DNA of 64,000 bases from Pseudomonas rubra (GTDB taxonomy: Bacteria > Pseudomonadota > Gammaproteobacteria > Pseudomonadales > Pseudomonadaceae): contig NZ_JAMDGZ010000022.1 in the NCBI RefSeq assembly GCF_028656935.1, forward strand, positions 62,001 to 126,000, written 5' to 3'. The notes beneath the pieces are model-generated. The model did not search any database. It was not told where the DNA came from and saw nothing but the letters and a program-made list of their open reading frames with translations. Shown here one piece after another: positions 17,290-26,106 of the stretch; the first letter of the stretch is position 1; the number at the start of each line of letters is the position of its first letter. The translations under genes and the position numbers were made by a program.

Positions 17290-19179
17290 TTAGAAGTTCA
17301 CGCCGAAGCTGAGTGCGATGAAATCGCGGTCATCCACGGTGGTGTACTTGCCGTCGAAGAAGTTGGTGTACGACAGGCTGGTGGTGTAGGTGTTCTGGTA
17401 CTCGGCATCCACGCCCAGGCTGATCGCCTTGCGCCCTTCTTCGAAGTTGGCGCCAGGGCCAGGCGAGTAACCGGAGACGTCATGAGACCAGGCGATGTTC
17501 GGCTTGAGGTTGACCCCGGCGAACACGTCGTTGTAGTCCCAGATCGCTCGGCCACGGTAGCCCCAGGCGGTGCTGGTGGTGTAACCGTCGTTTTCGCACT
17601 TGCGGTTGAGGTTGGCCGTCGAGGTGCCAGGCCCGGCACCGGCAATGGTCCCGGCATTGAGAATCTGCGAACAGGTGTTGGCACCACCGGTAGCCGGCAG
17701 CGGGCCAGGGCCGTAGACCGGGTCGCGGCCGTAGCGCATCTTGCTCGAGCTTTCCAGGCCGCCGACATGGGTCACGCCCACTTCACCGACCAGGGTCAGA
17801 CGGCTGGCGCCCATGACCTGATCGAAGAAGTGCGTGAAGGTGGTCTGGAACTGGGTGATTTCCTTGCGGGTATAACCGTGCAGGTCCTGGCCCGGCACGC
17901 CATTGAGCAGCGAAGCGTTGGCCAGCGTCCCACCGATCGGACGCACACCGGCAAACAGGATGTCGGTGGTGTTCAACTGCACCGGCGCGTTCGGCCGGTA
18001 GCTGATTTCACCGCTCCAGGCCGTGCCGGTGGGCAAGGTGGTGGAGAAGCTCAAGCCGTACAGGCGGATGTCTTCGGGGTACTCGACGAAGTACTTCGAG
18101 TTACCGGCAACAATCAGCGGCGCCAGTGGCCGCAGGTTGGCTGGTAGCCCGGCCAGGCCGGCATACACCGACGGTGCGGCGCCCGTGGCGCTGAAGATCG
18201 GCGCACGGCTGTGGTAGTTCATGAAGTAGGCACCGAACTCGGTGTCCAGCGGCTCGAACATGTAGCGCATGGCAACACCGAACTGACCACTGTCGCGGGC
18301 ATCACGGTCCGGACCGCGACGGACCATCACGCCTTCTTCGTTGATGTCCACCCCGCGGGTAGCGAGGAACTGTCGGGCAGCACCCGGTACCGTACGGCTG
18401 CTGTTGAGCACGCGCAGGTTGTCGGTACAGCCGTCGGCAATGATGTCCGGCTGGGAGAAGAAGGTGCCGCAGTTGTCGACGACGGTCTGGTCCCACTCGA
18501 TCTGGTAGAAGGCTTCGGCCGAGAGGTTGTCGGTCAGGCTCTGCGAGACGTAGAACATGTTGACCGGGATCAGGCCTTCCTTGACCTCGGCGCCAGGCCG
18601 GCGGAACGCGGCCACGTCGATCGGGTTGATCGAGTTGATGCCGCCACCGATAAAGGTACTTTCACCCCAGCTGACCACCTGCTTGCCCAGGCGCACCGAA
18701 CCCGGATGATCAGCGATCGAGTAGTTGTGGTAAACGAAGGCGTCGAGAATTTGCCCGCCGGACGACTTGGCACCCTCTTTGCGGTTGGTGTCGCTGATGT
18801 CCTTGAACTCGCGATGCTCATCCTTGAGTTCAAAGTCATACCAGTACTTGCCACGGACGAATACCCCGGTATCGCCGTACTTGAGCTCCAGGTCATGGAT
18901 GCCCTTGAAGATCTTCGAGAAGGTCTCACCGCGCTTGAAGTTCAGGTGGCCGTCATCGGAGGTTTGCGACAGGCCCTTGCCGCCGTTGTTGACACCGATC
19001 AGGTCCCTGTTCGGCTTGGCTGTCGACCAGCTCGCCCCCACCGACAGCGACGAGTCGAACGAGCCTTCGATCTCCCCGATATTGAAACTGACGCCGAATG
19101 CAGGACCGGCGAGCGTAGAAGCGAGGCTGACGGCCAGCGGCAGTTTTGCCCGGCGCCAGAACAGATTTGCTGATGTCAT
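17290..19179 (-). CDS. DUF1302 outer-membrane protein
   Basis: 629 residues. The signal peptide MTSANLFWRRAKLPLAVSLA ends near AGPAFG. The rest is rich in alternating beta strands (for example VRLGKQVVSWGESTFIGGG, GVAMRYMFEPLDTEFGAYF) and ends in a C-terminal Phe strand, IALSFGVNF, as in outer-membrane barrels. The DUF1302 family is predicted to form porin-like channels for hydrophobic compounds. The start at 19179 has GGAG 8 nt upstream; a 67-codon upstream extension of the frame is not family-like. It begins a two-gene operon with DUF1329. Confidence 0.92.
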   Translation of the reverse strand: MTSANLFWRRAKLPLAVSLASTLAGPAFGVSFNIGEIEGSFDSSLSVGASWSTAKPNRDLIGVNNGGKGLSQTSDDGHLNFKRGETFSKIFKGIHDLELKYGDTGVFVRGKYWYDFELKDEHREFKDISDTNRKEGAKSSGGQILDAFVYHNYSIADHPGSVRLGKQVVSWGESTFIGGGINSINPIDVAAFRRPGAEVKEGLIPVNMFYVSQSLTDNLSAEAFYQIEWDQTVVDNCGTFFSQPDIIADGCTDNLRVLNSSRTVPGAARQFLATRGVDINEEGVMVRRGPDRDARDSGQFGVAMRYMFEPLDTEFGAYFMNYHSRAPIFSATGAAPSVYAGLAGLPANLRPLAPLIVAGNSKYFVEYPEDIRLYGLSFSTTLPTGTAWSGEISYRPNAPVQLNTTDILFAGVRPIGGTLANASLLNGVPGQDLHGYTRKEITQFQTTFTHFFDQVMGASRLTLVGEVGVTHVGGLESSSKMRYGRDPVYGPGPLPATGGANTCSQILNAGTIAGAGPGTSTANLNRKCENDGYTTSTAWGYRGRAIWDYNDVFAGVNLKPNIAWSHDVSGYSPGPGANFEEGRKAISLGVDAEYQNTYTTSLSYTNFFDGKYTTVDDRDFIALSFGVNF

Positions 19180-19511
19180 CGACGCTACTCCATGTACTTT
19201 ATTTTTATGGCAGTGAGTCCTTTGCAGAAACGCATCGTCAACCGGTGTGAGCGCACCTGATGGTCGAGCGAGTGGCTGGGCACATGCATGTGCGATCCCC
19301 CGTTCCTGAAAATCCCCTGAACCGACTATAGCCAGCAGGTTGAACTGCTTGATCCCTCTAAAGTGTGATTTGCATCCCAACCTCTCTGCGGTGGGCTATA
19401 ACGACAGGCCACTTCGCTGGCTGGGGAAGAATGGCTGAATTTGGCAAATTGACAAGGCGGCCAAGCGTCTGGCGTGCGGGTCGCGCCCGATTGGACACGA
19501 CCCGTGAGGTA
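19180..19511. other. 332-bp gap upstream of the DUF1302 gene
   Basis: No convincing gene. It must hold the promoter and regulator site of the leftward DUF1302-DUF1329 operon and the end of the ligase transcript; I could not identify a clear operator or a terminator. Confidence 0.4.
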
Positions 19512-21194
19512 TTACAGGGTCGACAGGAAGGTGCTGTTACTGGCTTGCCACTGGCTGATGTCCAGGCGGATGCGCTTCTTGTCGAGCTTGCCGACACTGG
19601 TCTTGGGAATTTCAGTAACAAGGGCGATCTGGGTGGGGATCGCCCACTTGTTGATGTGCCCCAGCTCCACAAACGGCTTGAGGTGTTCCTTGAGGCCCTT
19701 GGCATCGATGCTCTGACCGTCATGGATCACCAGCAGGGCAAACGGCCGCTCGCCCCACTGTGGATCGGCGACGCCGACCACGGCCACTTCACGGATTGCC
19801 GGATGGCGGCTGATCAGGTCTTCGAGCTCCAGTGACGAAATCCATTCGCCACCGGTCTTGATCACGTCCTTGATGCGGTCGCGAATGTCGATTATGCCCA
19901 TGCTGTCGAGGGTCGCCACGTCACCGGTGTGCAGCCAGCCTCCCTGCCAGAGCTCGGCGCCCTTCTCGGGCTCGCGGAAGTAGCCCATGCTCAGCCAGGG
20001 TGCGCGCAACACCAGCTCGCCCTGGGTCTCGCCATCGGCGGGAAGGAAGTTGCCATTACCGTCGACGGTTGCCGCTTCCACCAGTGGCACCGGCACACCG
20101 GCCTTGATCCGGTAGGTGATGCATTCGTCTTCGCTGCCGGCCAGCAGCTCGTCGTTGAGGTGAGCGCAGGCCACCAGCGGGCAGGTTTCGGACATACCAT
20201 AGGCGGCGGTCAACTGAATGCCGCGAGCCTTGGCCGCCTCATACAAAGCACGGTTCAGCGAACTGCCACCAATGATGATCTTCCAGCCACCGAAGTCCTG
20301 CTGCTGGGCGCCTTTGGCGTTGAGCAGCATCTGCAGGATGGTCGGCACGCAGTGCGAGAAGGTCACTTTTTCCTTGCGCCACAGCTCACAGAGCATCTCC
20401 GGCTCGTAACGCCCCGGGTAGACCTGCTTGATCCCGAGCATGGTCGCCACGTAGGGGATACCCCAGGCGTGAACGTGGAACATCGGGGTGATGGGCATGT
20501 ACACATCATTGCTGCCAAGCAGGCGGACGCTGTCGATACTGCCGATGACCGAGGTCGTCGCCAGGGTGTGCAGCACCAGTTGCCGATGGGTGAAATACAC
20601 GCCCTTGGGGTTGCCGGTGGTACCGGTGGTGTAGAAGGTGGTGGCCACCGAGTTCTCATCGAAATCGGGGAAGTCATACACTGGGCTTGCCGCCGCCAGC
20701 AGTTGCTCGTATTCACCGACCAGGTTAGGCAGATCGGCGGTTTTCTCCTCGCCATCGGTCAGCAGCAGGGTTTTCTCCACCGTGGTCAATTGCCCGGCGA
20801 TAGCCTGGTAAAGGCCGACAAAATCGCTGTTGACCAGCACGAAGCGGTCGTCAGCGTGGTTCATGGTGTAGAGGATCTGCTCCGGCGACAGGCGCACGTT
20901 GATGGTGTGCACCACCGCACCAATCATCGGGATCGCGAACATGCATTCGAGGTAGCGATGGCTGTCCCAGTCCATCACCGCCACGGTATCACCGGCCTTG
21001 ACCCCTGCCGCAGTGAGCACATTGGCCAGCCGCGCGATACGCTCGTTGAGGGTCAGGTAGCTGTAGCGCAACTGGTCGCGGTAGACGATTTCGCGGGTTT
21101 TCTCGTAGCGGCTGCCCGACATCAGCAGGCGCTTGATCAACAACGGAAACTGATAGGCGCCCTCGGCGGGAGGAATGACGCGAGTCTGCAACAT
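19512..21194 (-). CDS. Medium-chain acyl-CoA ligase
   Basis: 560 residues of the ANL adenylating family. Motifs in order: P-loop TTGTTGNPKGVYFTHRQL near 180, AYGMSETCPL near 325, LHTGDVA near 420, IKDVIKTGGEWIS and the C-terminal lysine in KTSVGKLDKKRIR. It activates fatty acids to acyl-CoA through an acyl-AMP intermediate; the TGGEWISS linker and overall pattern resemble AlkK-type medium-chain ligases more than FadD. The first ATG with a ribosome site (AAAAGGGAC) is at 21194; an ATG 8 codons earlier is less likely. It lies upstream of, and on the same strand as, the DUF1302/DUF1329/LuxR genes, suggesting one catabolic module. Confidence 0.92.
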   Translation of the reverse strand: MLQTRVIPPAEGAYQFPLLIKRLLMSGSRYEKTREIVYRDQLRYSYLTLNERIARLANVLTAAGVKAGDTVAVMDWDSHRYLECMFAIPMIGAVVHTINVRLSPEQILYTMNHADDRFVLVNSDFVGLYQAIAGQLTTVEKTLLLTDGEEKTADLPNLVGEYEQLLAAASPVYDFPDFDENSVATTFYTTGTTGNPKGVYFTHRQLVLHTLATTSVIGSIDSVRLLGSNDVYMPITPMFHVHAWGIPYVATMLGIKQVYPGRYEPEMLCELWRKEKVTFSHCVPTILQMLLNAKGAQQQDFGGWKIIIGGSSLNRALYEAAKARGIQLTAAYGMSETCPLVACAHLNDELLAGSEDECITYRIKAGVPVPLVEAATVDGNGNFLPADGETQGELVLRAPWLSMGYFREPEKGAELWQGGWLHTGDVATLDSMGIIDIRDRIKDVIKTGGEWISSLELEDLISRHPAIREVAVVGVADPQWGERPFALLVIHDGQSIDAKGLKEHLKPFVELGHINKWAIPTQIALVTEIPKTSVGKLDKKRIRLDISQWQASNSTFLSTL

Positions 21195-21317
21195 AGGAGT
21201 CCCTTTTCTAGAGTGCACAGGCTGGGCAAGACATGCCTTACTCTAGAACGCCACCGCAGCGGCCAAATCAGCCAAAGGAATGATTTGCCCGGCGCAGGGA
21301 CAAGTGGCTTTAAAGCT

Positions 21318-21947
21318 TCAATGCATTTCGGTGAAAGCGATCTTCACTCCCAGGGCAATCAGCACCGCGCCCATGGTGCGGTCAAACCAGTGGCCCATGC
21401 GGGCGAAGGCTGCGCGCACCCGTTGCTGGCTGAACAGCATTGCCACCAGGCAGAACCACAGGCCGGTCGCCACGGCCAGGTACGCACCGTAACCGGCCTG
21501 GACTGCCAGAGGCGTGTGCGGGTTGATGACCACGGTGAACAACGACAGGAAGAACAACGTCGCCTTGGGGTTCAGGCCGTTGGTCATGAAGCCTGCGACG
21601 AACGCCGCCCGTGGCGTACGCTCGACCGTCGAAGCCTGCACGGCCTCACTGCCGGGCGCCGCAGGGCCGGCACGCAGGGCCTTGAAGCCGATGTACAGCA
21701 GGTAGGCGGCCGCCAGCCATTTCAGCGCATTGAACAGCATGATCGACTGCGACACGATCAGGCCGATCCCCAGCAGCGAATAACCGACATGCAGGAAAAT
21801 CGCCGTACCGACGCCAAACGCGGTCCAGGTACCAGCGCGTCGGCCATGGGTAACACTTTCGCGCACCACCACGGCAAAGTCGGGGCCGGGGCTGGCCACC
21901 GCCAGCAGGTGAATCAACGCCACAGTCAGAAATTCGGCCCAGTACAT
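21318..21947 (-). CDS. LysE/RhtB-family exporter
   Basis: 209 residues, about six membrane segments. The family start MYWAEFLTVALIHLLAVASPGPDFAVVV and the conserved GFMTNGLNPKATLFFLSLF are present. Members export amino acids such as lysine, threonine or homoserine, or related metabolites, by proton exchange across the inner membrane; the substrate is unknown. AAGGAG lies 6 nt before the ATG at 21947. A long upstream extension of the frame to 22175 runs through REP sequence and is rejected. Confidence 0.9.
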   Translation of the reverse strand: MYWAEFLTVALIHLLAVASPGPDFAVVVRESVTHGRRAGTWTAFGVGTAIFLHVGYSLLGIGLIVSQSIMLFNALKWLAAAYLLYIGFKALRAGPAAPGSEAVQASTVERTPRAAFVAGFMTNGLNPKATLFFLSLFTVVINPHTPLAVQAGYGAYLAVATGLWFCLVAMLFSQQRVRAAFARMGHWFDRTMGAVLIALGVKIAFTEMH

Positions 21948-22017
21948 GGGGGCTCCTTGCGCCAAAAGGTCAAAACGGGGGCAACACACTACGCCCTCGC
22001 AGACCTTTGAAACAATA

Positions 22018-22126
22018 CCTGTGGGAGCTGGCTTGCCAGCGATCGAGCGCGAAGCGCTCGCAACGCCGACACCACCTTTTGTGTTGCCAATACTGGCCCC
22101 ATCGCTGGCAAGCCAGCTCCCACAGG
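22018..22126. repeat. REP-like inverted repeat with 57-bp spacer
   Basis: Two perfect 26-bp arms, 22018-22043 and 22101-22126 (gtgggagctggcttgccagc core), face each other across 57 bp. It lies between the divergent lysE-like and oxidoreductase genes, which is unusual for REPs since they mostly follow stop codons. Confidence 0.85.
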
Positions 22127-22153
22127 TGCTTCCGGCAGCCCAAAAAAAGCGCC

Positions 22154-22185
22154 TTGACTCTCCTCCTAGGGGCAAGCATTAGCCT
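22154..22185 (+). promoter_or_regulatory. MerR-type long-spacer promoter
   Basis: A -35 box TTGACT and a -10 box TAGCCT are separated by 20 bp, and an imperfect dyad CTTGACTCTC.../...GGGGCAAG fills the spacer. This is the architecture of promoters twisted open by MerR-family activators, where the spacer is 19-20 bp instead of 17. The operon downstream encodes a MerR protein as its second gene, so autoregulation is expected. Confidence 0.65.
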
Positions 22186-22214
22186 GCGCACATTTGACCA
22201 TGGACCTGCCTTCA

Positions 22215-22793
22215 ATGAGCACGCGAATCCTGGTGGTGCTCGGCCACCCCTCCAGCAGCAGCTTCTGCGCTGCATTAAGCAACAGCTACATCGCCAGCGC
22301 CCGCGAGCAGGGGCACGACGTCTGCCTGCTGGAACTGGGCACGCTGGCTTTCGACCCGATCCTGCGCGACGGCTACCAACAGGTCCAAGCCCTGGAGCCA
22401 GACCTGCTGCACGCCCAGCAGTTGATCCATTGGGCCGAGCACCTGGTACTGGTTTTTCCGGTCTGGTGGGGCGGCATTCCGGCATTGCTCAAGGGCTTTC
22501 TCGACCGCATCCTGCTGCCCGGCTTCGCCTTCCAGTACCGCACAGGTTCGCCCTTTCCCGCGCAGTTGCTCAAGGGCCGCAGCGCCGACCTGCTGGTGAG
22601 CATGGACACGCCGCCCTGGTACTACCGCTGGGTCTATCGCATGCCGGCCCTGCAGCAGATACGCCGCACAACCCTGGGCTTCTGTGGAATCAAGGCGAAA
22701 AAGACGTTAACGTTTGGCCCCATCATCAGCTCGACCCAGCAGCAACGCGATGCCTGGCTGCAACAGGCGCGCATGCTCGCTCGGCGGTATTAA
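22215..22793 (+). CDS. Flavodoxin-fold NAD(P)H:quinone oxidoreductase
   Basis: 192 residues of the Flavodoxin_2 family (KefF/MdaB/NQO type). The FMN phosphate-binding start is ILVVLGHPSSSSFCAALSN and the second FMN-binding stretch is VFPVWWGGIPALLKGFLDRI. It probably reduces quinones or other electrophiles by two electrons in the cytoplasm. The ATG at 22215 matches the family N-terminus; an in-frame ATG at 22200 adds five residues. A merR gene starts 11 bp after the stop, and a MerR-type promoter lies 30 bp upstream, so the enzyme is probably induced by the compound sensed by that regulator. Confidence 0.88.
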   Translation: MSTRILVVLGHPSSSSFCAALSNSYIASAREQGHDVCLLELGTLAFDPILRDGYQQVQALEPDLLHAQQLIHWAEHLVLVFPVWWGGIPALLKGFLDRILLPGFAFQYRTGSPFPAQLLKGRSADLLVSMDTPPWYYRWVYRMPALQQIRRTTLGFCGIKAKKTLTFGPIISSTQQQRDAWLQQARMLARRY

Positions 22794-22804
22794 CAGGACG
22801 TTCG

Positions 22805-23173
22805 ATGTACATCGGCAAAGCCGCGCAGTTGTCCGGGGCAACCATCAAGAGCATTCGCCACTACGAGCGCATCGGCCTGTTGCCGGCGCCCAGGCGCCAG
22901 GGCAGCTATCGCCTGTATGACCAGCAGAGCATCGCCCTGCTGAGCCTGATCAAGTGCGCGCAAAAGCTCGGCTTCAGCCTCAAGGAGATGCAAACCCTGG
23001 TCGCTGAGGAGCAGGCCGGATTGCCGATAGAAAAGGTCCGCCAGGCCATTGCTGGCAAGAAAGCCCAGGTGCAGGCGCAGATCCAGGCACTGCAACTGCA
23101 ACATCAAGGCCTGCTCGAACTGGAGATCAGCCTCGAGCACAGCCAGTACGACTGCTTTGCCTACAACGCTTGA
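22805..23173 (+). CDS. MerR-family transcriptional regulator
   Basis: 122 residues. The winged HTH (residues 1-70) contains MYIGKAAQLSGATIKSIRHYERIGLLP and GSYRLYDQQSI; a coiled-coil dimer helix follows (about 80-112), and the C-terminus is YDCFAYNA with a single cysteine. The metal-binding cysteine pair of CueR/MerR is absent, so a redox or small-electrophile signal is more likely. AGGA lies 7 nt before the ATG. It is embedded between the oxidoreductase and the hydroxyacid dehydrogenase. Confidence 0.92.
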   Translation: MYIGKAAQLSGATIKSIRHYERIGLLPAPRRQGSYRLYDQQSIALLSLIKCAQKLGFSLKEMQTLVAEEQAGLPIEKVRQAIAGKKAQVQAQIQALQLQHQGLLELEISLEHSQYDCFAYNA

Positions 23174-23193
23174 GCCCTCACTGGAGCCGCCCC

Positions 23194-24156
23194 ATGCCCA
23201 CACCCCGTCGCGCCGTGTTTCTCGACCATAGTTCCCTGGACCTGGGTGACCTGGCGCTGGGCCGCCTCAAGGCCTGTTTCGATGAGCTGCAACTCTACCC
23301 GACGACCGCCCCCGGGCAGGTCGCCGAGCGCCTGCAGGGCGCAACCGTGGCGATCAGCAACAAGGTCATGATCGACGCCGCCACCTTGGCAGCCTGCCCC
23401 TCGCTGAAGCTGATTCTGGTGGCCGCCACCGGCACCAACAATGTCGACCTGCAGGCGGCCCGCGCCCAGGGCGTGCTGGTCAGCAACTGCCAGGGCTACG
23501 GCACCCCGTCAGTGGCGCAGCACACCCTGACCCTGCTGCTGGCACTGGCTACGCGCCTGAGCGATTACCAAAAGGCCGTCGCCGAGGGGCAATGGGCCAA
23601 CGCCAAGCAGTTCTGCCTGTTGGACTTCCCCATCGTTGAGCTGGAGGGCAAGACCCTCGGCCTGCTCGGACACGGTGAATTGGGCGGCGCGGTTGCGCGC
23701 CTGGCTGAAGCCTTCGGCATGCGCGTGCTGCTCGGCCAGTTGCCCGGCCGGCCGCCTCGCGAAGACCGCCTGGCCCTGGACGAATTACTGCCGCAGGTCG
23801 ACGCCCTGACCCTACACTGCCCGCTCAACGAACACACCCGCAACCTGCTGGGTGCCCGTGAACTGGCCCTGCTCAAGCCTGGCGCGTTCGTGGTCAACAC
23901 CGCCCGCGGCGGGCTGATCGACGAGCAGGCACTGGCTGATGCCCTGCGCGCCGGTCATCTGGGAGGCGCCGCCACCGATGTGTTGAGTGTCGAACCACCG
24001 GTCAACGGCAACCCGCTGCTGGCGGCGGACATTCCGCGGCTGATCGTCACCCCGCACAGCGCCTGGGGCGCGGTCGAGTCGCGGCAGCGCATCGTCGAGC
24101 AGTTGAGCGAGAACGCCGAAGCGTTTTTCGCCGGCAGCCCGCGCCGCCAGGTCTAA
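23194..24156 (+). CDS. D-2-hydroxyacid dehydrogenase (glycerate/hydroxypyruvate type)
   Basis: 320 residues. The Rossmann dinucleotide motif is GLLGHGELGGAVARLAEAFG near residue 152, and the catalytic Arg (NTARGGLIDE), Glu (DVLSVEPP) and His (TPHSAWGAVESR) are all present. It interconverts a 2-ketoacid such as hydroxypyruvate or glyoxylate and the D-hydroxyacid with NAD(P)H. The start at 23194 follows GGAG by about 8 nt. It lies 20 bp after the merR stop and is probably the third gene of the MerR-controlled operon. Confidence 0.9.
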   Translation: MPTPRRAVFLDHSSLDLGDLALGRLKACFDELQLYPTTAPGQVAERLQGATVAISNKVMIDAATLAACPSLKLILVAATGTNNVDLQAARAQGVLVSNCQGYGTPSVAQHTLTLLLALATRLSDYQKAVAEGQWANAKQFCLLDFPIVELEGKTLGLLGHGELGGAVARLAEAFGMRVLLGQLPGRPPREDRLALDELLPQVDALTLHCPLNEHTRNLLGARELALLKPGAFVVNTARGGLIDEQALADALRAGHLGGAATDVLSVEPPVNGNPLLAADIPRLIVTPHSAWGAVESRQRIVEQLSENAEAFFAGSPRRQV

Positions 24157-24207
24157 GCCTGGCCCGGCTCTGGTAAACTGCGCCCCTTTTTTCAGGAGTC
24201 GCCGTCC

Positions 24208-25206
24208 ATGGACCCGCGCAGTGAAGTGTTGCTTCGTCAGGCTGATCTTTTCCAGGGCTCGCTGTTGCTGGCCGGCTTGCCTGCCGACGACCTGCTCGGC
24301 AAGCTTGCGGCAGCCCATGGCTGGAGCTGGCACGCGGGCGACCAGGCGGCGCTCCAGGCACGTTTTGCCGGACGCAGCCACTACGGGGTAGAGGCACCGA
24401 CCCAGGCCTTTGAGGGCGCCGTGCTGTTCTTGCCCAAGTCCCGTGACCTTACCAACTACCTGCTCAACGCGCTGGCCTCACGCCTGGCGGGCCGCGAGCT
24501 GTATCTGGTCGGCGAGAAGCGCGGCGGGATTGAAGGCGCCGCCAAACAGCTGCATGCCTTCGGCAAACCGCGCAAGCTCGACAGCGCCCGCCACTGCCAG
24601 CTGTGGCAAGTCACGGTAGAGCACACGCCTGAGGCCAAGCCACTGGAAAGCCTGGCCGAGCATTTCGAACTGCAACTGGCTGACGGCCCACTGCAGATCG
24701 TCAGCCTGCCGGGTGTATTCAGCCATGGCCGCCTGGACCGTGGCAGCGCGCTGCTGCTGGAAAACCTCGACCAGTTGCCGGTTGGCCATGTGCTTGATTT
24801 TGGTTGCGGTGCTGGTGTGCTCGGGGCTGCTATCAAGCGGCGTTATCCGCAAAGCCGCATCACCCTGCTCGATGTCGATGCCTTCGCCGTGGCCAGCAGC
24901 CGTCTGACCCTGGCGGCCAATGGCCTTGAGGGTGAAGTGATCAGCGGCGACGGTATCGATGCCGCGCCGCGCGAGCTGGATGTGATCCTGAGCAACCCGC
25001 CGTTTCATATCGGGGTGCACACCAACTACCAGGCGTCGGAAAATCTGCTGAGAAAATCAGCTGATCATCTGAAAAAAGGTGGCGAAATGCGCCTGGTGGC
25101 CAACAGCTTCCTGCGCTATCAGCCGCTGATCGAAGAGGCGCTGGGCAATTGCCGGATCCGCGACGAAGGGCAAGGCTTTCGCATCTACCAGGCAACACGC
25201 GGTTAA
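24208..25206 (+). CDS. rsmC: 16S rRNA m2G1207 methyltransferase
   Basis: 332 residues, the usual RsmC length, with an inactive N-terminal methyltransferase-like half and an active C-terminal half. SAM binding is [12 protein letters not shown] near residue 197 and the catalytic motif is NPPFHIG near 262, specific for guanine N2 methylases. It methylates G1207 of 16S rRNA on the 30S subunit. It has its own short upstream region (24157-24207) with CAGGAG before the ATG. Confidence 0.93.
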   Translation: MDPRSEVLLRQADLFQGSLLLAGLPADDLLGKLAAAHGWSWHAGDQAALQARFAGRSHYGVEAPTQAFEGAVLFLPKSRDLTNYLLNALASRLAGRELYLVGEKRGGIEGAAKQLHAFGKPRKLDSARHCQLWQVTVEHTPEAKPLESLAEHFELQLADGPLQIVSLPGVFSHGRLDRGSALLLENLDQLPVGHVLDFGCGAGVLGAAIKRRYPQSRITLLDVDAFAVASSRLTLAANGLEGEVISGDGIDAAPRELDVILSNPPFHIGVHTNYQASENLLRKSADHLKKGGEMRLVANSFLRYQPLIEEALGNCRIRDEGQGFRIYQATRG

Positions 25207-25216
25207 AAAAGAGCGC

Positions 25217-25245
25217 TTGCCGAAACGGATTTGCCTAGGCAGAAT
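25217..25245 (+). promoter_or_regulatory. Candidate promoter of the riboswitch transcript
   Basis: TTGCCG and CAGAAT are 17 bp apart, placing a start near 25252, just where the riboswitch fold begins. Confidence 0.5.
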
Positions 25246-25249
25246 CCGC

Positions 25250-25440
25250 TCCGTCCTAGGGGAGTAGTCTCCCGCGAGCACCCAGCTCGCCCGGTACGCG
25301 TCAACATACTTGGTCCACAGACCATGGCGCGTGCGACCCACGGTCCGCACAGACGGACCCAGGGTTTGACAAGACCTATGACACGCACACCTTACCCGGG
25401 GCGGGAAGGTTGTACGTGTCATAGCCGTGTCGACCCGCCC
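25250..25440 (+). promoter_or_regulatory. Mn2+-sensing yybP-ykoY riboswitch
   Basis: The transcript begins with the diagnostic GGGGAGTAGTCTCCC loop of the yybP-ykoY family and continues through several paired segments (cggtccg/cggacc; the long helix ctatgacacg/cgtgtcatag) to a C-rich stretch just before the ribosome site TAGGA. The family senses Mn2+ and controls manganese exporters. Here it precedes a TMEM165/UPF0016 gene, a known target class. Boundaries are approximate; the final part may sequester the ribosome site or act as a terminator switch. Confidence 0.82.
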
Positions 25441-25454
25441 CCGTAGGAATCCTG

Positions 25455-26042
25455 ATGCTGGAATCATTGCTCGTCCCCACCGCGATCGTGGCCCTCGCCG
25501 AAATTGGCGACAAGACCCAACTGCTCGCGCTGATCCTTGCCGCCCGCTTTCGCAAACCCTGGCCGATCATTGCCGGCATCATCGCCGCGACCCTGGCCAA
25601 CCATGCGGCTGCAGGCGCTGTCGGGGCCTGGGTCAGCACCTTCTTCAGCGCCGTCACCCTGCACTGGATTCTCGCCGCAAGCTTTGCCGCCACGGCGCTG
25701 TGGACGCTGATTCCGGACAAGATGGATGACGACGACGCCAGCACCGCGCGGCGCTTCGGCCCGTTCCTGACCACCCTGATTGCGTTCTTCATCGCCGAAA
25801 TCGGCGACAAGACCCAGGTCGCCACGGTGATGCTGGCGGCGCAGTACCCACACCTGATCATGGTGATTATCGGCACCACCCTGGGCATGTTGATTGCCAA
25901 CGTGCCGGTGGTGCTGGCGGGCAACTTCGCCGCCGAGAAACTGCCGTTGACCCTGATTCGCCGCCTGGCATCGGCGGCGTTCTTCGTCCTGGCTGCGGTG
26001 GCGGTGTACTCGGCGATGCAGGTCAGCGGCTGGATCGGCTAA
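25455..26042 (+). CDS. TMEM165/GDT1 (UPF0016) family cation exporter
   Basis: 195 residues, six predicted membrane segments in two homologous halves. Each half carries the family motif E-x-G-D-K-T: AEIGDKTQLLALILAARF (residues about 14-31) and AEIGDKTQVATVMLAAQY (about 115-132). Family members (yeast Gdt1, cyanobacterial Mnx) export Mn2+ or Ca2+. The preceding Mn riboswitch supports manganese as substrate. AGGA lies 7 nt before the ATG. A REP pair follows the stop immediately. Confidence 0.93.
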   Translation: MLESLLVPTAIVALAEIGDKTQLLALILAARFRKPWPIIAGIIAATLANHAAAGAVGAWVSTFFSAVTLHWILAASFAATALWTLIPDKMDDDDASTARRFGPFLTTLIAFFIAEIGDKTQVATVMLAAQYPHLIMVIIGTTLGMLIANVPVVLAGNFAAEKLPLTLIRRLASAAFFVLAAVAVYSAMQVSGWIG

Positions 26043-26045
26043 TGC

Positions 26046-26105
26046 AATCGCGGGGCAAGTCCGCTCCCACTGAGGCCTCTGTGGGAGCGGGCTTGCCCCG
26101 CGATT
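26046..26105. repeat. REP element, inverted pair
   Basis: AATCGCGGGG and its complement close a palindrome containing gctcccac/gtgggagc. It fills almost the whole gap between the convergent UPF0016 and M48 peptidase genes and may serve as a two-way terminator. Confidence 0.9.
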
Positions 26106-26106
26106 C

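Noticed and set aside
16081..18147. 688-codon open frame opposite DUF1329/DUF1302
   Set aside because: It spans the gap between two well-identified genes on the other strand and shows no domain.
21195..21317. Sigma54-type promoter before the acyl-CoA ligase
   Set aside because: A GG...GC pair exists but with 8 instead of 10 bp between the invariant dinucleotides.
19929..22010. 693-codon open frame opposite the acyl-CoA ligase and LysE genes
   Set aside because: Mirror of two genes with clear motifs; His- and Gln-rich low-complexity translation.
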